A stretch of DNA of 41,044 bases, from positions 1-41,044 of the forward strand of contig JAFAGM010000048.1 in the NCBI GenBank assembly GCA_023422775.1, in the 5' to 3' direction. The position numbers and the translations under genes were made by a program. This DNA is from Pseudomonadota bacterium (lineage in GTDB: Bacteria; Pseudomonadota; Alphaproteobacteria; Rhizobiales; Xanthobacteraceae). Shown here piece after piece: positions 7,692-14,756 of this stretch (position 1 is the first letter of the stretch; each line of letters opens with the position of its first letter). A model generated the notes under the pieces. The model was given only the letters and a program-made list of their open reading frames with translations, had not been told where the DNA came from and did no database searches.

Positions 7692-8568
7692 CGCTTTCGC
7701 CCTTGCGCTTGTGCCGCGCGGATTCTTCCTCGACATAGTCGAGGTTCTGGTCGAATACGATGCGCTCCTGGCCGGACAGCGCGATGAAGCGCTTTCCGCG
7801 CGTGCGCCCGACCAGTGTCAGCCCAACCTGCCGCGCCAGTTCGACGCCCCACGCGGTAAACCCGGAGCGCGAAACCAGAATGGGAATGCCCATCCGCACC
7901 GTCTTGATCACCATCTCGGAGGTGAGGCGGCCGGTGGTGTAGAGGATCTTGTCGGCCGGATCGACGCCGTGGCGGTAGATCCAGCCCGCGATCTTGTCGA
8001 CGGCGTTGTGGCGGCCGACGTCCTCGGTGTAGCAGACAGGCCGGCCTTCCTTGCACAGCACGCAGCCATGAATCGCGCCGGCTTCCAGGTAGAGCGAGGG
8101 CATGGTGTTGACCGCATGCGTCATCTGGTAGAGCCAGGAGGTGCGCAACTCCGCCTTGGGCAATGCCACGCTTTCGACGGCCTCCAGCAGATCGCCAAAC
8201 GCCGTGCCCTGTGCGCAGCCCGATGTCTGCGTGCGCTTCTTCAGTTTTGCCTCGAAGTTGGTGTGGTGCCCGGTCCGCACCACCACCACCTGAAGGTCGT
8301 CGTCATATTCGACCTCGGTGACAACGTCGTCGTATTTCAGCATGTTCTGGTTCAGGAGGTAGCCGAGCGCCAGATATTCCGGATAGTCGCCGATCGTCAT
8401 CATGGTGACGATCTCCTGCGCGTTCAGATACAGCGTCAGCGGCCGTTCCACCGGCACCCGGATTTCGACCGCGGCACCGGTCTGGTCGGTCCCGGCGACC
8501 CGCTCGGTCAGGCGCGGATCCTCGGGATTCGGCACGATCAGGGGGGCGGGGGTTCTGTCGATTTTCAT
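7684..8568 (-). CDS. fdhD: Formate dehydrogenase accessory sulfurtransferase FdhD
   Basis: FdhD passes sulfur from a cysteine desulfurase to bis-MGD, giving the sulfurated cofactor that active formate dehydrogenase requires. About 294 residues. The conserved CYTEDVGRHNAVDKIAG signature and TTGRLTSEM are present. In the sulfur-carrying loop there is a single cysteine, Cys118 in TSGCAQGT; E. coli FdhD has a C-x-x-C pair (Cys121/Cys124), so the second cysteine is replaced here. The start is either ATG at 8568 or the adjacent in-frame GTG at 8571, with no strong ribosome binding site. It forms a two-gene minus-strand unit with mobA (8-base overlap) and is divergent from mobB. Confidence 0.95.
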   Translation of the reverse strand: MKIDRTPAPLIVPNPEDPRLTERVAGTDQTGAAVEIRVPVERPLTLYLNAQEIVTMMTIGDYPEYLALGYLLNQNMLKYDDVVTEVEYDDDLQVVVVRTGHHTNFEAKLKKRTQTSGCAQGTAFGDLLEAVESVALPKAELRTSWLYQMTHAVNTMPSLYLEAGAIHGCVLCKEGRPVCYTEDVGRHNAVDKIAGWIYRHGVDPADKILYTTGRLTSEMVIKTVRMGIPILVSRSGFTAWGVELARQVGLTLVGRTRGKRFIALSGQERIVFDQNLDYVEEESARHKRKGESDD

Positions 8569-8644
8569 CACATGGGCAGGTTAGCATGACAATGGCATCC
8601 AACCGATATAAAGCATTTCGGGGTATGAACAATGCGGCCTCACC

Positions 8645-8720
8645 CGTCATTGCGAGCGCAGCGAGCAATCCATGGCGCGGCGAAGAAAGTGTGGATTGCT
8701 TCGCTGCGCTCGCAATGACG
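8645..8720. repeat. Long palindrome between fdhD and mobB
   Basis: The 20-base arm at 8645-8664 (CGTCATTGCGAGCGCAGCGA) is perfectly complementary to 8701-8720. Pairing continues through GCAATCCA at 8665-8672 and TGGATTGC at 8692-8699 with a one-base bulge. This is the CGTCATTGCGAGCGCAGCGA...CAATGACG dispersed intergenic repeat often seen in Bradyrhizobium and Rhodopseudomonas. Here it lies in a divergent gap, so a terminator role is less likely. Confidence 0.8.
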
Positions 8721-8745
8721 GAAAGTGCCGGTGCCAGAGAACGCA

Positions 8746-9273
8746 ATGAAACTGATAGGCCTCGCGGGATGGAGCGGCGCCGGCAAGACCACCTTGCTGA
8801 CGCGGGCGATACCGCATCTGCTGAAACAGGGCCTGCGCGTCTCCGTCATCAAGCATGCCCATCACGCCTTCGATGTCGACGTGCCCGGCAAGGATTCCTG
8901 GAAGCACCGCGAGGCCGGCGCGGCCGAGGTTCTGGTGTCCTCCAGCCAGCGCTGGGCGCTGATGCACGAATTGCGCGGCGCCGGCGAGCCACGGTTGCCG
9001 GAACTGCTGGCCAAGATGTCGCGGGTCGATCTCGTCGTCGTCGAAGGTTTCAAGCGCGAGCCGCATCGCAAGATCGAAATCCATCGCGCTGCCAACGGCA
9101 AGCCGCTGCTGTTCCCGGACGATCCCGGTATCGTCGGCATCGCCACCGATACACCGGTTGAAACCACGCTTCCCACGGCCCATCTCGATGATATCGCGGC
9201 GGTGGCGGCCATGATGCTGAAATCGGCGATCTCGATCGAAGACGTGCTGGCAAAATGCGAAGCTGAGGGCTGA
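8746..9273 (+). CDS. mobB: Molybdopterin-guanine dinucleotide adapter protein MobB
   Basis: MobB is a small GTP-binding partner of MobA; it is not strictly required for MGD formation but enhances it. The protein has 175 residues. The Walker A loop GWSGAGKTT is at 8-16, followed by VIKHAHHAFDVD and the switch region VVVEGFKREPHRKIE, both typical of MobB. The ATG at 8746 gives the standard MKLIGLAG N-terminus; an in-frame GTG at 8725 would add seven residues. moeA follows after 8 bases, so mobB, moeA and the TusA-like gene form an operon, opposite in direction to fdhD-mobA. Confidence 0.94.
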   Translation: MKLIGLAGWSGAGKTTLLTRAIPHLLKQGLRVSVIKHAHHAFDVDVPGKDSWKHREAGAAEVLVSSSQRWALMHELRGAGEPRLPELLAKMSRVDLVVVEGFKREPHRKIEIHRAANGKPLLFPDDPGIVGIATDTPVETTLPTAHLDDIAAVAAMMLKSAISIEDVLAKCEAEG

Positions 9274-9281
9274 TCAGTTAG

Positions 9282-10538
9282 ATGGCGCAACTGTCCGACG
9301 ATTGCTTTGCCTTCGGCGGTCCGATGATGCCGGTCGATGAAGCAGTTGCGCTCATCGCCGAGCGCGTGACGCCGGTGCTTGAGGTGGAAACCATCGCGCT
9401 CGCCAACGCCGATGGCCGCGTTCTGGCGAAGGACGTTTCGGCGCCGCTGCCGCTGCCGCCCTTCACCAACTCTGCCGTCGATGGTTATGCGGTCGCGAGC
9501 CGCGACCTGCCGCAGAAGGAAGCGCAGGCGTTTGCGGTAACGGGGCGTCTCCAGGCGGGCAGTTTTGCAGTCGCCCCGGTCAAGCGGGGGCAGGCGTTGC
9601 GTATCTTTACCGGGGCACCGATGCCCGAAGGCGCCGACACGGTTTTCATGCAGGAAGACGTCCGCGTCGAGGGCGACAAGGTCGTTCTGCCCGCTGGGCT
9701 GAAACCCGGCGCCAATGTCCGTCCCGCCGGGGAGGACATACCCGCAGGCTTTGCCGCGCTCAAGGCCGGCCGGCGGCTGCGGCCGCAGGATGTCGCGCTG
9801 GTCGCGGCGTTCGGCCTGTCGCAAGTCGACGTCGTCAGGCGCATTCGCGTCGCGGTGTTCTCCACCGGCAACGAGCTGGCTTCGCCGGGCGAACCGCGCG
9901 CCGCGCCGCAACTGTTCGATTCCAACCGGTTCATGCTGATGGCGATGCTGGCTCGGCTCGGCTGCGACGTCAGCGATCTCGGCATCCTCCGCGACGACCG
10001 CGCCGCGCTCTCGCGCGCGCTGCAGGACGTCGCCGGCAATCATGATCTGCTCCTCACCACCGGCGGCGTTTCGACCGGCGAAGAGGACCACGTCAAGGCG
10101 AGCATCGAAAGCATCGGCCGCCTCGTGCTGTGGCGGATGGCGATCAAGCCGGGACGGCCGGTTGCAATGGGGATCATCGGCGGAACGCCGTTCATCGGCC
10201 TGCCGGGCAATCCGGTGGCGAGTTTCGTGACCTTCGTTCACGTGGTGCGGCCGACGATCCTCGCGCTTTCGGGCGCGATGGCCGAGAAATTGCTGCCGAT
10301 GCCGGTTCGCGCCGGCTTCACCTACAAGAAGAAGATCGCCCGCCGCGAATATGTCCGCGTCAGCCTGCGCAGGGCCGCCGACGGCGCGCTCGAAGCGGAG
10401 AAGTTTCCGCGCGAGGGCGCAGGCATGTTGTCGTCGCTGGTCGATACCGACGGCCTGGTCGAACTCGGCGAGGACGTCACGCGGGTCGAGCCCGGGCAGA
10501 TGGTCGGGTTCCTGTCCTACGCCAGCCTGATCTCGTGA
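9282..10538 (+). CDS. moeA: Molybdopterin molybdotransferase MoeA
   Basis: MoeA inserts molybdate (or tungstate) into MPT-AMP made by MogA-type enzymes. At 418 residues this is a full-length, canonical copy. SAVDGYAV is at 64-71, FSTGNEL at about 193-199, TTGGVSTGEEDHVK at 259-272 with the conserved Asp269, and IKPGRP...LPGNPVAS in the MPT-binding domain; a C-terminal domain IV is present. It is the third MoeA-type protein in the window and the only one with all usual motifs and no extra domain, so it is probably the housekeeping enzyme. It sits between mobB (8 bases) and the TusA-like gene (41 bases). Confidence 0.96.
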   Translation: MAQLSDDCFAFGGPMMPVDEAVALIAERVTPVLEVETIALANADGRVLAKDVSAPLPLPPFTNSAVDGYAVASRDLPQKEAQAFAVTGRLQAGSFAVAPVKRGQALRIFTGAPMPEGADTVFMQEDVRVEGDKVVLPAGLKPGANVRPAGEDIPAGFAALKAGRRLRPQDVALVAAFGLSQVDVVRRIRVAVFSTGNELASPGEPRAAPQLFDSNRFMLMAMLARLGCDVSDLGILRDDRAALSRALQDVAGNHDLLLTTGGVSTGEEDHVKASIESIGRLVLWRMAIKPGRPVAMGIIGGTPFIGLPGNPVASFVTFVHVVRPTILALSGAMAEKLLPMPVRAGFTYKKKIARREYVRVSLRRAADGALEAEKFPREGAGMLSSLVDTDGLVELGEDVTRVEPGQMVGFLSYASLIS

Positions 10539-10579
10539 TCGGCGTTGACGATGCAGGCAGCCGTCGCCATGGTGACACC

Positions 10580-10846
10580 ATGACCACGACGAAACTCGAT
10601 CTTGCCGGGCTGAAATGTCCGCTGCCGGCATTGAAGACGCGCAAGGCCCTGAAGACGCTCCTGCCGGGTGACAGGCTCGAAGTGCACTGCACCGATCCAC
10701 TGGCGGTCATCGATATCCCCAATCTCATTCGCGAGACCGGCGACAAGGTCGAGATCGTCGAGCGCAGCGACAGCCGGATCGTCTTTTTGATAGAGAAATC
10801 GGACGGATTGGCTGAGACCGCAAAACAGCCGGTTGGCGGGCGTTAG
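10580..10846 (+). CDS. TusA-family sulfur carrier protein
   Basis: This 88-residue protein has the TusA/SirA core: an N-terminal beta strand (LDLAGLKCPLPALK) with the persulfide-carrying Cys13 in the CPLP motif, then helix residues TRKALKTL and a DPLAVIDIPN stretch. The family relays sulfur from cysteine desulfurases. In E. coli TusA influences the sulfur flow for molybdenum cofactor and formate dehydrogenase maturation. Its place at the end of mobB-moeA and close to fdhD makes a role as sulfur donor to FdhD plausible (inference). A second cysteine (Cys37, HCTDPLA) is less conserved in the family. The ATG at 10580 is not preceded by a strong ribosome binding site. Confidence 0.88.
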   Translation: MTTTKLDLAGLKCPLPALKTRKALKTLLPGDRLEVHCTDPLAVIDIPNLIRETGDKVEIVERSDSRIVFLIEKSDGLAETAKQPVGGR

Positions 10847-10944
10847 ACTAAAGCCGGAGACGCATAGCCCCCATACGTTAATTCGACGTCTTCATTGCAA
10901 TGCAGGATTGCGGCCGACGACAATCCAGCCCACAAATTCCCGTT

Positions 10945-12369
10945 ATGAATGCATCGAAGACCAGCGCCGCCGTCAGCCCTCTGGCGCGAAACGAACACGC
11001 CACCAGGCCCGGCCCGGGCAGCAGTCCGGAGTTCGAGGCACTGGCGCAGGCCTCGATCCTGATCGTCGATGACGAGCCGGGGATGCGCAATTTTCTCATG
11101 CGCACCCTCGAGCCGCGATGCAAGCACGTGGAAGAGGCCGCCGATACCGACGAAGCCTCGCGCAAGCTCGACATGAGCCGGTTCGACGTCGTCATCCTCG
11201 ATAACATCATGCCCGGCAAGAACGGCGTCGACTGGCTGGCGGAACAGCGGGCGGTCGGTTTTTTTGCCGACGCGATCCTGATCACGGCCTATGCGGATCT
11301 AGACACCGCGATCCAGGCGTTGCGCGCGGGCGCGGTCGATTTCGTGCTCAAACCGTTCCGCTCGAACCAGATATTGAACGCGGTCGCGCGATGTCTCGAC
11401 CGCGTCCGGCTGCAGCGCGAGAACTATGTCCTGCGCTATGCGCTGCGCGCTTCATCGGATCGCACCTTCCTGCGCGAGAATTTGGTCGGGGCATCGCCTG
11501 CGGTCCGCACCGTGCGCGAAACGATCACGCGCGTGGCCCGTCTGCCGACGTCGATCCTGCTGACCGGCGAATCCGGCACCGGCAAGGAAGTCGCGGCACG
11601 CTCTATTCATTCGCTGTCCGACCGCGAGGACAAGCCGTTCGTCCCGGTGAATTGCGCGGCGATTCCCGCCGACATGATCGAGGCCGAACTGTTCGGCCAC
11701 CTCAAGGGGGCCTTTACCGGCGCTGACAGCGGGCGTGAGGGGCTGTTCCTGTACGCCCATGGCGGCACGCTGTTCCTCGATGAAATCGGCGACTTGCCAC
11801 TGCCGATGCAGAGCAAGCTGCTGCGCGTTCTCGAAGACCGCCGCGTCCGGCCCGTCGGCTCGGAACGTGAGGTCCCGGTCGACCTTCGTTTCATCTTCGC
11901 GACCAACGCCGATCTGCAAAGGGAGGTAGAGAAAGGTCGCTTCCGGGCCGATCTGTTCTATCGCCTGAACGTCATGCAGATTCATCTGCCGCCCCTGAAG
12001 GATCGCGGCGACGACGTGCAGGAACTCGTCACCATTTTCATGGACAAGCTCTCGGGGCAGCTTGGCATGCCGCCGGTTGCGATCGATGCCTCGGTGCGGG
12101 CGGCGCTCGCAAGTTACGACTGGCCCGGCAACGTGCGCGAATTGCGCAACCTGATCGAACGCACGCTGATCCTCGGCGCGTTTCCGGACGATTTCGCCGG
12201 ACCGCGAAGCGAAGGCCAGCCGGCCGCAGCCGACAGCCTGGCCGATCTGGAGCGTCGGCATATCCTTGCGGTGCTGAAGGAAACCGGCGGCAACCGCGAG
12301 GAAGCCGCGCGCAGGCTCGGCGTTTCGCGCAAGACCATCGACCGCAAATGCGCGTCATGGAATGTCTGA
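10945..12369 (+). CDS. Sigma-54-dependent response regulator, NtrC/DctD type
   Basis: This 474-residue transcription activator starts with a receiver domain: acidic pocket Asp42-Asp43 and phosphoacceptor Asp86 in VVILDNIMPGKNG. The AAA+ domain follows with Walker A GESGTGKE (208-215), an intact sigma-54 contact loop GAFTGA (255-260), Walker B TLFLDE (275-280) and the WPGNVREL motif. A Fis-type helix-turn-helix (EEAARRLGVSRKTIDRK) closes the protein. Phosphorylated by the adjacent kinase, it would remodel sigma-54 RNA polymerase. A -24/-12 promoter with twin palindromes lies 2 kb downstream, before oxlT, and is the obvious target (inference). The ATG at 10945 is taken; an in-frame ATG at 10900 would add 15 residues. 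The end overlaps the kinase by 8 bases. Confidence 0.95.
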   Translation: MNASKTSAAVSPLARNEHATRPGPGSSPEFEALAQASILIVDDEPGMRNFLMRTLEPRCKHVEEAADTDEASRKLDMSRFDVVILDNIMPGKNGVDWLAEQRAVGFFADAILITAYADLDTAIQALRAGAVDFVLKPFRSNQILNAVARCLDRVRLQRENYVLRYALRASSDRTFLRENLVGASPAVRTVRETITRVARLPTSILLTGESGTGKEVAARSIHSLSDREDKPFVPVNCAAIPADMIEAELFGHLKGAFTGADSGREGLFLYAHGGTLFLDEIGDLPLPMQSKLLRVLEDRRVRPVGSEREVPVDLRFIFATNADLQREVEKGRFRADLFYRLNVMQIHLPPLKDRGDDVQELVTIFMDKLSGQLGMPPVAIDASVRAALASYDWPGNVRELRNLIERTLILGAFPDDFAGPRSEGQPAAADSLADLERRHILAVLKETGGNREEAARRLGVSRKTIDRKCASWNV

Positions 12370-14386
12370 TTCCGGAAGAGCCATGGACAGGAAAGTGCGC
12401 GGACGCTCCGTCCGCGTCCGGCTGCTCGCCATTGCGCTGCTGCCGATGCTGGTCATCCTGCCGCTCCTGCTCGGTGTCGCCATCTATCGCTGGAACGTCA
12501 GGTTCGACGCCACGCTGATTTCGAAGGTCAACGGCGATCTCACCATCGCGCACCAGTACCTCGCCCGCATTCTGGAAAAGACCGGCGTTCAGATGCGGGC
12601 GCTCGGTCTCTCGGCCCGCTTTCACGACGTGGAAGAGCGGGATTCGCTTGCCGCGGTGGAAGAACTGCTCGAACAGTCGCGCAGGGAGATCGGTCTCGAC
12701 TTCCTCTATCTGGTGGACGCCAGCGGAAAAGTCATTGCCTCGTCACCCGCGTTCAAGGGACGGCCGAAGAGCGACTGGCCGATCATCAAGGCGGCGCTGG
12801 CGGGCGAAACCCTGTCGACGGGCATCGATATTTTCGACAATGACGAGCTTGCAGCCATTTCGCCGGCGCTTGCCGAACGTGCACGCCTGGACCTGGTGCC
12901 GACACCGAACGCCGTGCCGACCGATCGCAGCATGGAAACGCATGGCATGGTGGTGCATGCGGCGAGCCGGGCGACGGCCCCGGACGGCGGGCCGGCTGCG
13001 CTGGTTGGCGGCATTCTGCTCAACCAGAATCTGGACTTCATCGATACCATCAACGACCTCGTCTATCAGTCGGCCAGCCTGCCGGAGGGCAGCCAGGGAA
13101 CGGCGACGCTGTTCCTCGACGACGTCCGGATCAGCACCAATGTCCGGCTGTTCGAGGGCCGGCGCGCGCTCGGTACACGGGTGTCGGCGGCCGTGCGCTC
13201 TGCCGTCATGGACGAGGGGCGCACCTGGCTCGACAGCGCGTTCGTGGTCAACGACTGGTACATCTCCGCCTACGAGCCGCTGGTGGACAGCTACGGCAAG
13301 CGGGTCGGCATGCTCTATGTCGGATTCCTGCAGAAGCCGTTCAGCGATGCGAAGTACGAGACGCTCCTGATCATCGCGCTTGCGTTCATCGCGATCACGG
13401 CGGCGACCGTGCCGATCTTCCTGCGCTGGGCGCAGTCGATCTTCATGCCTCTCGAGCGCGTCACCGCGACGATCGGCGAAGTGGAGGGCGGCAATCTGTC
13501 CGCCCGAACCAGGCTGCCGGCCTCGGGCGACGAGATCGGCCGTGTGGCTGTTCATCTCGATACGCTGCTGGACCAGATTCAGGAACGCGACCGGCAGTTG
13601 CGCGAGTGGAACGAGGAACTGAATGCGCGGGTACGCGAGCGCACGCGGGATCTCGAGCACGCCAACCTGAAACTGGAGGCGACCACCAAGCAGCTCATCA
13701 TGTCCGAGAAGCTTGCGGCGATCGGCGAAATCACCGCCGGCGTCGCCCATGAAATCAACAATCCGATCGCGGTGATGCAGGGCAATCTCGACGTCATCCG
13801 CAGCGTGATCGGCCCCGAGGTAGATAAGGCCAAGGTCGAGTTCCGCCTGGTCGACGAACAAATCCATCGCGTCAGCCAGATCGTTACCAAGTTGCTGCAG
13901 TTTGCGCGGCCGGAGGAATATGCCGGCTATGTCGAGCGCCATGCGCCGGGGGCCGTGGTGCTGGATTGCCTGCCGCTGGTCCAGCATCTCCTCAACAAGA
14001 CCGAAATCCGCGTGGTCAGGGAAGATCGCGCCAGCCGCCTCGTTTTGATGAACCGCAGTGAACTGCAGCAGGTGCTGATCAACCTGATCGTCAACGCGAT
14101 CCACGCCATGCCCGACGGCGGCACGCTGTCGCTGCGGTCGTTCGATGCCGAGCGCGACGGCCATCGGGGTATCGCCATCGAGGTGACCGACACCGGCATC
14201 GGCATGCGCGAGGATGTCGTTGCGAAAGTGTTCGATCCGTTCTTCACCACAAAGCGCCGCGAGGGAACCGGCCTTGGTTTGTCCATCAGTCAGACGCTGG
14301 TGAAGCGGCAGCGTGGCCAGATCACGGCGGACAGCGAACCGGGCAAGGGAAGCACATTCCGCATATGGCTTCCCGAAGCCGACTGA
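12362..14386 (+). CDS. Membrane sensor histidine kinase with Cache-type periplasmic domain
   Basis: The order is: transmembrane segment about 20-42, a large periplasmic domain about 43-333 resembling a double Cache/DctB-like ligand domain, second transmembrane segment about 334-355, HAMP about 356-410, a short coiled coil, HisKA with phosphoacceptor His463 in GVAHEINNP, and HATPase with Asn578, DTGIGM (610-615) and GTGLGL (635-640). Such kinases sense small carboxylates outside the cell; oxalate or formate is a reasonable guess because oxlT and formate dehydrogenase follow. The ATG at 12362 overlaps the response regulator stop in ATGTCTGA, which indicates translational coupling; the ATG at 12383 is a possible alternative. 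Confidence 0.95.
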   Translation: MSDSGRAMDRKVRGRSVRVRLLAIALLPMLVILPLLLGVAIYRWNVRFDATLISKVNGDLTIAHQYLARILEKTGVQMRALGLSARFHDVEERDSLAAVEELLEQSRREIGLDFLYLVDASGKVIASSPAFKGRPKSDWPIIKAALAGETLSTGIDIFDNDELAAISPALAERARLDLVPTPNAVPTDRSMETHGMVVHAASRATAPDGGPAALVGGILLNQNLDFIDTINDLVYQSASLPEGSQGTATLFLDDVRISTNVRLFEGRRALGTRVSAAVRSAVMDEGRTWLDSAFVVNDWYISAYEPLVDSYGKRVGMLYVGFLQKPFSDAKYETLLIIALAFIAITAATVPIFLRWAQSIFMPLERVTATIGEVEGGNLSARTRLPASGDEIGRVAVHLDTLLDQIQERDRQLREWNEELNARVRERTRDLEHANLKLEATTKQLIMSEKLAAIGEITAGVAHEINNPIAVMQGNLDVIRSVIGPEVDKAKVEFRLVDEQIHRVSQIVTKLLQFARPEEYAGYVERHAPGAVVLDCLPLVQHLLNKTEIRVVREDRASRLVLMNRSELQQVLINLIVNAIHAMPDGGTLSLRSFDAERDGHRGIAIEVTDTGIGMREDVVAKVFDPFFTTKRREGTGLGLSISQTLVKRQRGQITADSEPGKGSTFRIWLPEAD

Positions 14387-14411
14387 CTAGCGTCGATTGA
14401 CCCGGCCGCTT

Positions 14412-14447
14412 GGACATTTTGTCCGGGCGCCTTCGGACATTTTGTCC
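14412..14447. promoter_or_regulatory. Twin GGACA-N3-TGTCC sites, probable activator binding sites
   Basis: GGACATTTTGTCC occurs at 14412-14424 and again, identical, at 14435-14447. Each is an inverted repeat (GGACA/TGTCC), and the centres are 23 bases apart, close to two helical turns. They lie about 85 and 108 bases upstream of the start predicted from the -24/-12 promoter at 14499, where NtrC/DctD-type activators bind. The response regulator encoded just upstream is the likely binder (inference). Confidence 0.7.
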
Positions 14448-14498
14448 ATTGCTGCAACGCGGCCGCGTGCAACCCATTGATTTTCTGTATCGCGCCAT

Positions 14499-14514
14499 TT
14501 GGCACGTGGATTGC
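14499..14514 (+). promoter_or_regulatory. Sigma-54 (-24/-12) promoter of oxlT
   Basis: TTGGCACGTGGATTGC matches the sigma-54 consensus TGGCACG-N4-TTGC, with GG at 14501-14502 and GC at 14513-14514 correctly 12 bases apart. The predicted transcription start is near 14525. The 370-base gap 14387-14756 holds this promoter, the twin activator sites, and then about 230 bases before the preferred oxlT start. That stretch is open in the oxlT frame from 14556, an ATG preceded by GGGGAGGGG, so it is either a long leader or an N-terminal extension. Confidence 0.85.
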
Positions 14515-14756
14515 TCACCTCCGGAATCAAGTGGATGGGGAGGGGACGAATCGCGATGACGCGCCCGGACAGCGCGTCACCGGACAATCCCGCATCGATC
14601 AGAATGCCCGTCGGTCGTGCACGCCGCGCAAACCATGCACGAGCCAGCGCGGCTTTGATCGAATGCGGCCCGGCGAAGCTGTCGTCCTCCAACCTACTGT
14701 CCGAGATTTTCGAACAACGTGGACCATCGCGGCCGCGAACCTGGAGGTGGAGACCA

